Positions 10,801 through 18,838 of a DNA stretch of 64,000 bases are shown piece after piece. The notes beneath the pieces are model-generated. The model made no database searches. It was not told the DNA's origin and worked only from the letters and a program-made list of their open reading frames with translations. Position numbers and translations under genes: made by a program. The stretch is from an uncultured Eubacteriales bacterium (lineage in GTDB: Bacteria; Bacillota; Clostridia; Christensenellales; Aristaeellaceae). The stretch is taken from the NCBI GenBank assembly GCA_902764915.1, contig CACWXY010000011.1, positions 1 to 64,000 on the forward strand. The letters are read 5' to 3'. Within the stretch, counting starts at the first letter, position 1. Each line of letters opens with the position of its first letter.

Positions 10801-11054
10801 TCTATACCAGGGATCGCTGCTGTGAACGCATGGCATTTATTGATGAAGCATTCCATGCGCTCAGTGAAGACCGCATTCAGCAGCTGATCCGGTATTTTGA
10901 GGACAATAACTTCCAGGTGATCTATGCGGCCCCGCCGGAACGCATCGGCACTATCGGAAAATATATTCCGTCCACGATTTCCCTTGTCAGCAATGGCCGC
11001 TATTCGCATGTGGTGGAAGGCCTTGTAAAAGCCAAGGATGTGACCGGCGTATGA
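7791..11054 (+). CDS. jetC: Wadjet SMC/MukB-like ATPase JetC
   Basis: SMC-like motor of 1087 residues. Walker A is GVNGGGKS (residues 35-42), followed by long heptad-rich coiled-coil arms (about 300-480 and 630-880) around a central hinge-like globular part (about 480-600). The ABC signature is SGGEKQ near 985 and Walker B is FIDEA with D1018 and E1019. This is the complete set needed for head dimerisation and ATP-driven loop extrusion. The start at 7791 has GGAGGAGGAA 7 bases upstream and lies within the end of jetB; earlier in-frame starts would be buried in jetB. The stop overlaps jetD as ATGA. Reading frame is intact. Confidence 0.92.
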   Translation: MNPKNRKTATGMTLVQWARFQYETFCLNGSTLLTGVNGGGKSMILDAMTYCLTGNNQFNKAARDRDRTVRGYVRGDTNANGADRFLRSGPVTSYIAMEFFSPVENMYLVVGVGIESPDDTHAESRWFVCRDTRLSDMNFCRIEGKKLLVTPVSMLCPKGGRERMSDLMARDQGVAQILNALGLRVDVDRYREKITKMIAFNPENNIDAFIQDCVLSRGEVRSLSQLREQKHAVEELRQTYDNMLLSRKLLMEVSGSMDAYEKKLRQLHLRELMLSWQNLLVKQEEKEQLELKKKQYAESLRNLEARLREATEEVDHVRAKLHSLEQEEGFGEITMQLDELQHDLLENAHQTETFSEKLAELKRLQYTLADTVPFLLEAAGDDPGVPEALRHLGDLQVEAERKRNAFLALSRRAENCREDLYRSQAEFQRTMDEMQIRMAEMEENIQALNAHRMILPRDVQNACRVLNRELKAQGIDTQVRTLAELVEDFTDEQWRDVVESFLGSRRYHLVIDGPYVQRALEIMDRMKLQGMHLVLTDKLPEKPAKVGSAAELLRIPNPYARRYADYLLGHMQLCASLEELHACPTGGMMKNGMVATGYAVSRYDLRRVELCLGHRALELQKTRLEAEKALLDMEYARTSDKRMDVERKLRAIREIDWVCEHYAFDAPERMEALQRQQVFLHEQEQKIRNNPDLVIKFEYYNEIRKQEQEAVRSRDELVGDRRFCQEAEQATEKELGQAAAEMYVLSEEWEKARLAHLELVDPMKKEYKESAEKSGNAVVVRERMLSALRGEVEETGRKMEDAQLEYLKVAGGELSHRGAAFIPEFRRELQNLVNVQMERTKELLHKQKDKLENTFLTDFVGDIYEKILNAREEMDALNRELKSLPFGRDTYRFVLSEKPECATFFRVAKHMHSQMLGFLSPDYTTQVDEEYQHDVDVLMEQTLSEEDEQEYSDYRKYLKYDMQIISRQGEWETVSDLSRKQGSASGGEKQTPYFIILSAALMQFYTRDRCCERMAFIDEAFHALSEDRIQQLIRYFEDNNFQVIYAAPPERIGTIGKYIPSTISLVSNGRYSHVVEGLVKAKDVTGV

Positions 11055-12280
11055 CGGACTGGCAGAGAAGTGTATTGCATAAACTGGTGGACCGGTATGA
11101 GAAGAGTCCGGCGTTTCGCGGAGAAGCCAGGGTTCACAGGGAATTTGCTGTCAAACCCAGGGAAATCGAAACGGCGTATGACGGATTTGAGCTCGCTGTC
11201 AGTGAACGCTTTGATGAGGAAATGAAGGCACTGGTGCAGCAGGGACTGGTGACAGTCAAATGGGCCAGGGCGCCGCATCAGGGTATTGTACATATCACTG
11301 CGAGGACGGATGCCTGGGAAAACATATATGAAGCACTGGGACGAAAGCGTGCCGATGTGGTGGCGGGAGAATGGCTGGCATTTTTCGAAAAGGCGGGGGA
11401 AACGGAGGCGTCAAAAGCCTACTGTGCTGCCGAGTGCGCGCGGATTCGTTCCGGAAAGAAACCCAGACAGCCGGTGGAACGCGCGGAAAAGCTGATTATG
11501 CTTATGGACCGGGTCGTGAATAATGACGCCTGGCTGCTGGAGCGGGAGCTTTCCGCGGAATGCCTGCATGACAGCAAGGCACTGGAAAAGTGCTACAGGG
11601 AAACCCTGGCCAATCTTCTGATAGCCTACAGCGGTGTCAGCTATCCTCTGGAGGATATGGAAAACCCGGAGGATATGCGCGAAAAACAAAGGCTTGTATT
11701 GGCTGAGCACAGGATTATGCCGAATCCTGGCTATCTCTATCTGAAAGGCAACTGTGAGATCCGGTTTTCCGGCGGCGGAAACCTGCGTCTGACGCCGCAG
11801 ACACAGGTAGCGCTGGCCACGGAAAGCCTGGCGCGCATGGAGCGCATTGCGGTGGGTGCGTCGGGCATTCTGAGCGTGGAAAATCTGACGGCGTATCATC
11901 GGCTGCAGGTGCCGGATCGGCTGATGATTTATCTGGGCGGTTTTCCGCAGAGTGCCATGGTTAGGCTGTACCGCCGCATAGCCAGGGAAAACCCGGGGTG
12001 CTGCTGGGAGCATTTTGGTGATCTGGATCCGACGGGGCTGCAGATCCTTGCGCATCTGCGGAGAAGCACGGGACTGCAGATTGCGCCATGGCACATGGGG
12101 GTTGCGGACCTGGAGCGCTTTGCTGCATGGGGCAGACCGCTGGAAATGTTTGACAGGGAGAAGATACAGAAGCTGAAGACCATGGACGAGTGGCGGGCTG
12201 TGGCTGAATGGATGGAGAACCACAATATAAAGCTGGAGCAGGAATGGATGGCACGGCAGCTGGAAAGGGAAGGAGAATGA
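11051..12280 (+). CDS. jetD: Wadjet Toprim nuclease subunit JetD
   Basis: A 409-residue protein with an N-terminal helical domain and a C-terminal Toprim-type domain. The acidic metal-binding residues can be seen: Glu in SVEN (E277) and the DxD of GDLDPTG (D324, D326). In characterised Wadjet systems JetD nicks or cuts small circular DNA after JetABC extrudes it, protecting against plasmids. It starts inside the jetC stop codon (ATGA) and so is coupled to it. All four subunits keep their key residues, and the operon appears functional. Confidence 0.9.
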   Translation: MTDWQRSVLHKLVDRYEKSPAFRGEARVHREFAVKPREIETAYDGFELAVSERFDEEMKALVQQGLVTVKWARAPHQGIVHITARTDAWENIYEALGRKRADVVAGEWLAFFEKAGETEASKAYCAAECARIRSGKKPRQPVERAEKLIMLMDRVVNNDAWLLERELSAECLHDSKALEKCYRETLANLLIAYSGVSYPLEDMENPEDMREKQRLVLAEHRIMPNPGYLYLKGNCEIRFSGGGNLRLTPQTQVALATESLARMERIAVGASGILSVENLTAYHRLQVPDRLMIYLGGFPQSAMVRLYRRIARENPGCCWEHFGDLDPTGLQILAHLRRSTGLQIAPWHMGVADLERFAAWGRPLEMFDREKIQKLKTMDEWRAVAEWMENHNIKLEQEWMARQLEREGE

Positions 12281-12282
12281 TG

Positions 12283-12642
12283 ATGGCGCAGGTTTTGGCA
12301 TATCATTTTCAGGGGCCGCGCCTGCAGACATTGATGCTGCTTTGTCTGCGGCAGGGGACTGTGCTGATTCCGGTGGACGATGACAACGCGACACTGGATG
12401 AGGTTCTGCAAAAGAAAGCGAAAAAGCCGGTGGAAAAGCAGGACGGCTTTTCTGAGGAAATGCTGGTCCTGTGCCATTTCTCGGAGGCACAGCTGGATAT
12501 GTTTCTGCACGGGATGAAGGCCAGCGGTCTGCGGGTTCCGCTGAAGGCTGTCTATACGGTGCACAACGGCGGATGGACCGGGTGTCAGCTGTACCGGGAA
12601 CTGCGCAGTGAGGATGCGCAGATGCGGGAAAGGAGCGTGTAG
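12283..12642 (+). CDS. DUF3783-like protein
   Basis: A 119-residue protein with a C-terminal stretch (VLCHFSEAQLDMFLHGMKAS followed by a Val-Pro-Leu-Lys strand) that resembles the DUF3783 family; function unknown. Three in-frame ATGs are stacked at 12277, 12280 and 12283. The last has AAGGAG at a normal 7-base distance and is chosen; the others would overlap the jetD stop. With no gap to jetD and 4 bases to the corrinoid adenosyltransferase gene, it is probably on the jet transcript, or initiated inside jetD. Whether it takes part in defence cannot be told. Confidence 0.65.
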   Translation: MAQVLAYHFQGPRLQTLMLLCLRQGTVLIPVDDDNATLDEVLQKKAKKPVEKQDGFSEEMLVLCHFSEAQLDMFLHGMKASGLRVPLKAVYTVHNGGWTGCQLYRELRSEDAQMRERSV

Positions 12643-12646
12643 AGGC

Positions 12647-13162
12647 ATGCTGCATTTATATACAGGCGGCGGCAAAGGCAAGACAACGTCAGCCATGGGT
12701 CTGGCACTCCGCATGGCCGGGCATGGAAAAAAAGTGCTTGTCTGCCAGTTTCTCAAGGATGGGACAAGCGGGGAACTGGAAGCGCTCTCCCAGATGCGGA
12801 CAGTTACGGTCTGGGCCAGCGGCGGCATGCAGGGCTTTTACAGTAAAATGGGCCTGGCGGACCAGGCGCGGGTCAGGGAAGACATGAAAAAACAGGTGGA
12901 AGGCATACGGGAGGCCATGGGACTGCTTACGCCGGATCTGATTGTGCTGGACGAACTGGCTGAGGCGATGGCGCTGGGGTGCGTGAGCGAGCAGGACGGG
13001 ATGCGGCTGATTACGGATGCCATGCAGTATGGGGAAGTGGCTGTCACGGGCCGGGAGGCGCCGGAGGTCATTTCAGACATGGCAGACTATGTGACAGAGA
13101 TGCGCTGCATCCGGCATCCGTATGCCAAAGGCACGGGGGCGAGAGAAGGAATAGAGTACTGA
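12647..13162 (+). CDS. Cob(I)alamin (corrinoid) adenosyltransferase, CobA/BtuR type
   Basis: A 171-residue P-loop enzyme that transfers the adenosyl group from ATP to cob(I)alamin, making coenzyme B12 for radical enzymes. The N-terminal LHLYTGGGKGKTTSAMG is the family's P-loop, and the LIVLDELAEAM segment holds the second conserved acidic motif. The Arg-His-Pro-Tyr-Ala-Lys-Gly C-terminal motif matches CobA, although this protein is slightly shorter than the usual 190-200 residues. It begins 4 bases after the DUF3783-like gene and ends in a shared terminator. The link to the defence operon is probably only transcriptional. Confidence 0.9.
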   Translation: MLHLYTGGGKGKTTSAMGLALRMAGHGKKVLVCQFLKDGTSGELEALSQMRTVTVWASGGMQGFYSKMGLADQARVREDMKKQVEGIREAMGLLTPDLIVLDELAEAMALGCVSEQDGMRLITDAMQYGEVAVTGREAPEVISDMADYVTEMRCIRHPYAKGTGAREGIEY

Positions 13163-13196
13163 AAAAGACGGGCTGTGCCCGTCTTTTTCAGCTTGG
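13161..13196. terminator. Bidirectional terminator
   Basis: Stem CTGAAAAAGACGGGC...GCCCGTCTTTTTCAG gives T-runs in both directions. It ends the jet-cobA transcript on the plus strand and fucO on the minus strand. Confidence 0.9.
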
Positions 13197-13200
13197 AATC

Positions 13201-14349
13201 TTACATCATGCTGCGATACAGCGCCTTGATTTCTTCCACACTGGTATCGCGGGGATTGCCAGGACGGCAGGCATCGGCATAGGCGCTTTCGGACAGGAAA
13301 TCCACATCCTCATCCTTAAGAATCCCTTTGAGATCTGCAGGAATCCCTACATCCTTGGACAGCTGCTTCACGGCGGCAATGGTTGCTCTGGCGGCAGCTT
13401 CATCGTCCATCATATCAATGCCGTCAACACCCATCGCCTTGCCGATCGCGCGATAGCGCTTGCCGGCGACAGGTGCGTTGTACTCCAGACCGCAGGGCAG
13501 GAGAATGGCGCAGGCCACACCGTGAGGCGTGTCATACAGTGCACTCAGGCCGTGTGCCATGGAATGTACAATGCCCAGACCCACATTGCTGAAGCCCATG
13601 CCGGCAATGTACTGACCCAGTGCCATGCCTTCGCGGCCTTCTTCGGTGCCTTCTACGGCGCCGCGCAGGCTGTGGGAAATCAGACGGATGGCTTCCAGAT
13701 GGAACATATCCGAGATCGTGCAGGCACCTTTGGTGATATAGCCTTCAATGGCATGCGTAAGCGCGTCCATGCCGGTGGCGGCTGTCAGGCCCTTGGGCAT
13801 GGAGGACATCATGTCAGGATCGACAACGGCAATCTCAGGAATGTCGTTGGTGTCCACGCATACAAACTTGCGCTTCTTTTCCACATCAGTTATGACATAG
13901 TTAATGGTCACTTCGGCGGCTGTACCTGCTGTGGTAGCCACGGCAATTGTAAACACTGCATGATTCTTGGTGGGGGCTACGCCTTCCAGAGAACGGACGT
14001 CGGCAAACTCTGGATTGGTAATGATAATGCCGATGGCCTTGGCGGTATCCATGGAGCTGCCGCCGCCGATGGCAACGATGGAGTCCGCGCCGGCAGCCTT
14101 AAAGGCAGCAACACCGGACTGGACGTTTTCAATGGTGGGATTGGGTTTGACATCGCTGAATACAGAATAGGCAAGCCCGGCGGCATCGAGCAGTCCGGTT
14201 ACCTTCTGGGCAACACCGAATTTCAGCAGGCTTTCGTCCGTGCAGACAAAGACCTTCTTTTTGCCGCGGGACTGAAGCTCGGGAACGATGTTGTCAATGG
14301 CGCCTTTGCCGTGATAGGAAATGGTATTGAGAACAATGCGATTGGCCAT
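13201..14349 (-). CDS. fucO: Lactaldehyde reductase (iron-dependent alcohol dehydrogenase)
   Basis: A 382-residue group III alcohol dehydrogenase. It closely matches E. coli FucO as I remember it, from the MANR start through GGGSSMDTAKAIGI (NAD site), AEVTINYVITD and MALGQYIAGMGFSNVGLG. Iron ligands lie in GMDALTHAIEGY and in the GIVHSMAHGL...TPHGVA histidines. It reduces L-lactaldehyde from fucose or rhamnose breakdown to 1,2-propanediol. AAGGAGG lies 9 bases before the ATG. Its neighbour at 14431 is a pectin-type esterase, which fits a rhamnose-related role, and the corrinoid gene next door fits B12-dependent diol use, but no propanediol dehydratase is in the window. Confidence 0.9.
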   Translation of the reverse strand: MANRIVLNTISYHGKGAIDNIVPELQSRGKKKVFVCTDESLLKFGVAQKVTGLLDAAGLAYSVFSDVKPNPTIENVQSGVAAFKAAGADSIVAIGGGSSMDTAKAIGIIITNPEFADVRSLEGVAPTKNHAVFTIAVATTAGTAAEVTINYVITDVEKKRKFVCVDTNDIPEIAVVDPDMMSSMPKGLTAATGMDALTHAIEGYITKGACTISDMFHLEAIRLISHSLRGAVEGTEEGREGMALGQYIAGMGFSNVGLGIVHSMAHGLSALYDTPHGVACAILLPCGLEYNAPVAGKRYRAIGKAMGVDGIDMMDDEAAARATIAAVKQLSKDVGIPADLKGILKDEDVDFLSESAYADACRPGNPRDTSVEEIKALYRSMM

Positions 14350-14430
14350 GGGAATCTCCTCCTTGATTGGAATTCTATATCAATGATTCGTCACATCAAA
14401 CTGAATTCCTTCCGAATCCGGCAAAAACAG

Positions 14431-15090
14431 TCATGACCTGAGAAAGACGGCCAGACAGGGAATTTTCCGCATTTCTTCCGCAACAAGCCCTGCGATCTGT
14501 TCGGCACCATAGGCATTGAAGTGCGTGAAGTCATCATGTCCGTCCGGAAAATCCGGGTTTTCGCCGGGCGCGAGCTGCACAAAGAGCCGGGCTGTTTCCT
14601 GTTTCCCAAGGGTATAGTAGAGCATGCGGCTGTCAAAGCTGAGATCGCACAGCGGAATCTGTTCTTCCTGTGCCAGGCTGCGCACGGCCAGCGGATATTC
14701 GCCGTGGGTATACATGGGATCGGTATCTCCCATGAAGAAGCGGCGTTCCACAGGGGTTATCAGCACGGGCTGTGCGCCTTTTTCCTGGGCCATGCGGCAG
14801 TAGCGAAGCAGGTTTTCCTTATAGGTAGTTGTGGGATCCGTGTGACGTTCATCGCCTTTTTCGTCGTTATGGCCGAACTGAATCATGAGGAGATCTCCGG
14901 GCTGCATCTGTGCGTAGACAGGTTCAAACAGATGCTGATCCCAGAAGGAGCGGGTGGATGTGCCGCTGAGCGCATGATTGCGGACCTGGACATCCTCGCG
15001 GACATACCGGGGCAGTGCATAGCCCCAGCCGCGGAAAGGCGGCTTGTTGTCGTCTACAGTAGAATCGCCGATGAGATAGATGGTGTTCAT
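14431..15090 (-). CDS. SGNH hydrolase, rhamnogalacturonan acetylesterase-like
   Basis: A 219-residue SGNH/GDSL esterase. Block I is GDST with the nucleophile Ser, block II contains the ALSGTSTRSF Gly, block III is FGHND, and block V has the Asp and His in DDFTHFNAYG. The GDSTVDD opening and GHND spacing resemble the YesT/RhgT group, which removes acetyl groups from rhamnogalacturonan I. There is no signal peptide, so it would act on oligosaccharides inside the cell. The start ATG overlaps the stop of the MATE gene (ATGA), so it is translated after the exporter on the same transcript. Confidence 0.82.
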   Translation of the reverse strand: MNTIYLIGDSTVDDNKPPFRGWGYALPRYVREDVQVRNHALSGTSTRSFWDQHLFEPVYAQMQPGDLLMIQFGHNDEKGDERHTDPTTTYKENLLRYCRMAQEKGAQPVLITPVERRFFMGDTDPMYTHGEYPLAVRSLAQEEQIPLCDLSFDSRMLYYTLGKQETARLFVQLAPGENPDFPDGHDDFTHFNAYGAEQIAGLVAEEMRKIPCLAVFLRS

Positions 15091-16454
15091 GTTCTGTGTT
15101 CCTCTTTCTTCCGATTATTCCAGCGCTTGAAGTAATAGGTGAGTTCTATGATACAACAGCATGTCCATCCGATCGGATAGCCGAGTCCGACGAGCAGCGG
15201 TGTATTGGCTATAAAATGCGTGACGCAGAAAAGATAGATCTGGCGGATGGCTACAAACGATAGCAGCATGATAATCATGGGACCGCGGGAATCTCCGCGT
15301 CCTCGAAGCGCTCCGGCCAGAACATGGTTGATGCAGTTGAAAAGAAGAAAGAAGACATTGGCACGCAGAAAGAGTGCACCAAAATCCATGACCTGGGTTT
15401 CCCTGGTAAAAAGGCCTACGGCAGGCCTTGCAAAAGTGAAAAGCAGGGCAGCGATGAAAGCGGTTACGAGAACCGAGAGTACAACCGTCGTCCGTGTGCC
15501 GCGATTGGCGCGTTCTTCCTGGCGGGCACCGATATTCTGGCTGACAAACGTTGTGGCAGCCATGGCCATGCTCTGCATGGGCAGCATAATAAACTGATCC
15601 AGCTTATTATAACAACTCCATCCGGCCATGCAGTCGGAACCGAAGTAATTGACATAGGACTGGACAAACACATTGGAAAAGGCGGTGATAACGGACTGTA
15701 TCCCGGCGGGAAGACCGACGGAGAATATCTGCCGGAGAATGCCGCGGTCCAGATGCAGATCTTTCCAGGACAGGCGGTAGATATCCCTGGTCCGTGTCAG
15801 AAGCAGCAATGTCAGGCCTGCCGAAATGGACTGAGAGAGAATGGTGGCCAGTGCTACACCAGCGATGCCCGTGTGAAAGACCAGTACAAAGAGCAGATCC
15901 AGAAAAATATTGAGTATGCTGGTCAGTACCAGAAACATGAGCGGACGGGTCGTATCGCCTACGGCACGGAGAATGCCGCTTCCCATATTATAGATGAGGA
16001 GCCCGGATATACCGAGAAAGTATATGGTGAGGTACGTTGTCGCGTCCTCAAAGACGTCGTCCGGTGTGTTCATGAAGCGAAGCATAGGCCTGACGGACAA
16101 GGTGCCAATGGCGGTGAACAGGACACAGAAGAGGAATGTGGCGGCCATGGTTGTCTCAATGGTGTCGTGCAAGCGATCCATATCCCGGGCGCCGAAGTGC
16201 TGTCCGATGACGACACCGGCACCTACGGAAAATCCATTGAAGAAGAAAACCAGAATATTGACGATCACAGTTGTGGAACCTACGGCAGCAAGTGCTTCCT
16301 TGCTGACATAATTGCCCACGACAATGGAGTCTACCGTGTTGTAGAGCATCTGAAAAATATTGCCGAGCATGAGCGGGAGAGAAAACAGGATAATCTGCCG
16401 GACGATAGAACCATGTGTCATATTCCTTGCGGATGTCTTTCGGATGCCTGTCAT
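15087..16454 (-). CDS. MATE-family efflux transporter
   Basis: A 455-residue protein with about 12 membrane helices in two similar halves, typical of MATE drug or metabolite/cation antiporters. The N-terminal half has the common LPLMLGNIFQMLYNTVDSIVVG motif region (residues about 25-46) and PxG-type turns. The substrate cannot be read from sequence. A near-perfect promoter lies 64 bases upstream. The downstream esterase gene overlaps it by 4 bases; a shared job with the esterase is not evident. Confidence 0.92.
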   Translation of the reverse strand: MTGIRKTSARNMTHGSIVRQIILFSLPLMLGNIFQMLYNTVDSIVVGNYVSKEALAAVGSTTVIVNILVFFFNGFSVGAGVVIGQHFGARDMDRLHDTIETTMAATFLFCVLFTAIGTLSVRPMLRFMNTPDDVFEDATTYLTIYFLGISGLLIYNMGSGILRAVGDTTRPLMFLVLTSILNIFLDLLFVLVFHTGIAGVALATILSQSISAGLTLLLLTRTRDIYRLSWKDLHLDRGILRQIFSVGLPAGIQSVITAFSNVFVQSYVNYFGSDCMAGWSCYNKLDQFIMLPMQSMAMAATTFVSQNIGARQEERANRGTRTTVVLSVLVTAFIAALLFTFARPAVGLFTRETQVMDFGALFLRANVFFLLFNCINHVLAGALRGRGDSRGPMIIMLLSFVAIRQIYLFCVTHFIANTPLLVGLGYPIGWTCCCIIELTYYFKRWNNRKKEEHRT

Positions 16455-16517
16455 ACTGTCATCTGCTTTCGTGAAAAATGCGGGCCGACAGATTATCGCC
16501 GGATGCGTCCCGCATAT

Positions 16518-16546
16518 GTTATAAGGGAAGAAAAGTGCGCTGTCAA
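16518..16546 (-). promoter_or_regulatory. Sigma-A promoter for MATE-esterase genes
   Basis: On the minus strand TTGACA, 17 bases, TATAAC: a consensus -35 with an almost perfect -10. Confidence 0.8.
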
Positions 16547-16611
16547 TTTGGGGAGGCCAGGCGTAAGACGGCGTTTCCCGGCTTTCATGGTCTGAAAACC
16601 GACATTTGCGT

Positions 16612-16653
16612 AAAAAAAAACGGCTGATCCGTCTGCAGGAGGGATCAGCCGCT
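16612..16653 (-). terminator. Terminator after the sugar importer operon
   Basis: Stem CGGCTGATCC...GGATCAGCCG followed on the minus strand by nine T residues, directly after the yjfF stop codon. Confidence 0.9.
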
Positions 16654-16661
16654 GAAAGGCA

Positions 16662-17759
16662 TCAGTCGGTTTTTTGATGGGAGATTTTCAGCCACGCAGG
16701 CAGACGGAGCTTCTTGCCCCGGCTGGAGAGAACAATGCTTTGCAGCATAATGAAGAAGCCCAGCAGGGCGCCGTTTGCCATTTCCTGCCACCAGGACTGG
16801 TTGAGCGGGCTTAGGGCAATGATTTTCTGAATGGTAGCCAGAATCATGGTACCAAAGAAAGTGCCGATGACATTCCCCATACCGCCTGTCAGCAGAGTGC
16901 CGCCGATAATGGAAGCCGCAATGGCGTCCATCTCGCTTCGCATGGCTACGCTGGCGTTTCCAGCCGGCTTATGCATCAAAAACACAAAACCTGCCAGACC
17001 ACTGAGCAGACCACTGATCATATAGCTCAGAAAGCGTGTGCGCCGTACGTTGATCCCCAGCATCAGTGCGCTCTGCTGGTTTCCGCCCAATGCATAGATG
17101 TGCCGGCCCAGCCTGGCATAGCGCAGAAACAGATACATGAAGATTACGGTGACAAGGGCGACCAGGGCCCCGATTTCCATTTTTGCGGGAATGAGATTAC
17201 CGTTTTTGGCGGTATACCCGAGCCACGGGATCAGAATCTTGGTCTGTACGATGGAGAGAAATTCCTGGCTGCTCACTTTCACCGGATTCACCGAAAGCAT
17301 GGTAGTCAGTCCCCGGGCCAGGAACATGCCGGCCAGTGTGACAATAAAGGGCTGGATCTCCAGATAACTGACCAGAAAACCCTGCAGGATACCGAAAGCC
17401 AAGCCAATGCCCAGTGCCAGAAGCAGGGTCAGAGTGACACTGATCGGTCCATTCTCAACACCGCTGCTGTTCAGAAAGATGGCGCAGGCCATGACTGTCA
17501 GGCCAATGACACCGCCCACACTGATATTGATGCCCCCGCCGATCATGACGACAGTCAGTGCGCAGGCAATGATGATCAGGTAGGCATTGTCGTTCAGCAG
17601 GTCGAAAACCATCTGTGCTTTGCGGAAACCGCCGCCCATGAGCAGCATAGCCATGGCATACATGGCTGCGAAGATGCAGATACTGATTGTCATCAGCAGC
17701 TGAGCATCTGTCAGCGGTTCCCGGTGCTTTTCCGCTTTTGCACGGCTTACCGTTGTCAC
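16662..17759 (-). CDS. yjfF: Sugar ABC transporter permease, YjfF-like
   Basis: A 365-residue inner-membrane permease of the ribose/galactofuranose branch (BPD_transp_2 family), with about 8-10 hydrophobic helices and the conserved stretch ALTVVMIGGGINISVGGV near residue 62. By order and similarity it matches E. coli YjfF, one of two permeases of the YtfQRT-YjfF galactofuranose importer. It is last in the operon, one base after ytfT, and is followed by a strong terminator. The exact sugar (galactofuranose, arabinofuranose or similar) is inferred from the family only. Confidence 0.85.
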   Translation of the reverse strand: MTTVSRAKAEKHREPLTDAQLLMTISICIFAAMYAMAMLLMGGGFRKAQMVFDLLNDNAYLIIIACALTVVMIGGGINISVGGVIGLTVMACAIFLNSSGVENGPISVTLTLLLALGIGLAFGILQGFLVSYLEIQPFIVTLAGMFLARGLTTMLSVNPVKVSSQEFLSIVQTKILIPWLGYTAKNGNLIPAKMEIGALVALVTVIFMYLFLRYARLGRHIYALGGNQQSALMLGINVRRTRFLSYMISGLLSGLAGFVFLMHKPAGNASVAMRSEMDAIAASIIGGTLLTGGMGNVIGTFFGTMILATIQKIIALSPLNQSWWQEMANGALLGFFIMLQSIVLSSRGKKLRLPAWLKISHQKTD

Positions 17760-17760
17760 G

Positions 17761-18837
17761 TCAGTCCGCCTCCTTCCGTCTGATACTGTCTGATTTTCCG
17801 GTGCGGAATTTCGCCCACAGTGCGGTCAGCTTACTCTTGACTACGGGCGAGCCTGCGATGACGATAATGATAATCACGACAGCTTTGTATGCTTTTACAT
17901 TGACAGGGGCTACGTTCATGGCATAAAGCGTGGTAGTGAGCATCTGAATAATGTAGGCGCCCAGAATACTGCCGCTGAGTCTGAATCTTCCGCCGCCCAG
18001 ACTGTTGCCGCCGATAGCTACTGCCAGAATTGCGTCCATCTCAATATCGGCCAGCAGTGTCTTATGGTTCAGCTGACCGAGCCGGCATACACCGGTTACG
18101 GCCGCTACCGAGACGCATACGCCAAGCAGCGCGAAACTGAGCAGCTTAACCGCCGTGGGATGAATGCCGTTCAGACGGGCAGCCCCCTGATTGATACCTA
18201 CGGTCTGTGTATAGAGCTGGGTGGTTGTCAGACGGAATACCAGGACAAGCAGCAGTCCTACCAGAATAACGGCAAAGATCGGTGTCGGCACCGGAATACC
18301 TGGCAGTGTCATGCCGATAGTGCTGATAATGGGGCTGTTCAGCTGCGGGGTGGCGTCACCGTTAATCCAGTAGGCGATGGACCGTCCGCAGGAATACAGA
18401 ATCAGCGTGGCAATCATGGGTTGAATATGGAAGACGGCAACCAGTGTGCCATTGAACAGCTTGAAAAGAATGGTTGCCAGGCAGCACAGAAGCAGCCCCA
18501 GCAGTACACTGCCCACAGAAATGCTGCCCATGGCCTGCAGTACCTTTACAAAGACAGCGCCGGAAATGGCACCGACAGCGCCGACAGATATATCCTGACC
18601 GCCGCAGGCTGCAGTGACCAATGTCATTCCCATGGAAATGATAGCCAGTTCACTGGCGCTGTCGATAATGCTGATGATATTGCCTGTCAGTACACGGTTG
18701 CCGCTGCTGTTGGTGGCAAGACCAATAGAGAAGAAGCCGGGATCACGGAGAAGATTGAAAAGGATCAGAAGGGCCATGGCGACCAGCGGAATCAGCAGCT
18801 GGCCGAGTGACGCGTACCATTTCTTTTTCCCATGCAT
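17761..18837 (-). CDS. ytfT: Sugar ABC transporter permease, YtfT-like
   Basis: A 358-residue permease, paralogous to the neighbouring YjfF-like protein, with an N-terminal helix followed by an extracellular loop and the motif MGMTLVTAACGGQDISVG near residue 80 that marks this subfamily. It would form a heterodimeric channel with the downstream permease. Only one base separates its start from the ytfR stop, so translation is coupled. Matches the second permease of the E. coli galactofuranose importer. Confidence 0.85.
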   Translation of the reverse strand: MHGKKKWYASLGQLLIPLVAMALLILFNLLRDPGFFSIGLATNSSGNRVLTGNIISIIDSASELAIISMGMTLVTAACGGQDISVGAVGAISGAVFVKVLQAMGSISVGSVLLGLLLCCLATILFKLFNGTLVAVFHIQPMIATLILYSCGRSIAYWINGDATPQLNSPIISTIGMTLPGIPVPTPIFAVILVGLLLVLVFRLTTTQLYTQTVGINQGAARLNGIHPTAVKLLSFALLGVCVSVAAVTGVCRLGQLNHKTLLADIEMDAILAVAIGGNSLGGGRFRLSGSILGAYIIQMLTTTLYAMNVAPVNVKAYKAVVIIIIVIAGSPVVKSKLTALWAKFRTGKSDSIRRKEAD

Positions 18838-18838
18838 A

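Noticed and set aside
12277-12642. Earlier ATG starts for the DUF3783-like gene
   Set aside because: The ribosome site AAGGAG is too close to 12277 and 12280; 12283 has normal spacing.
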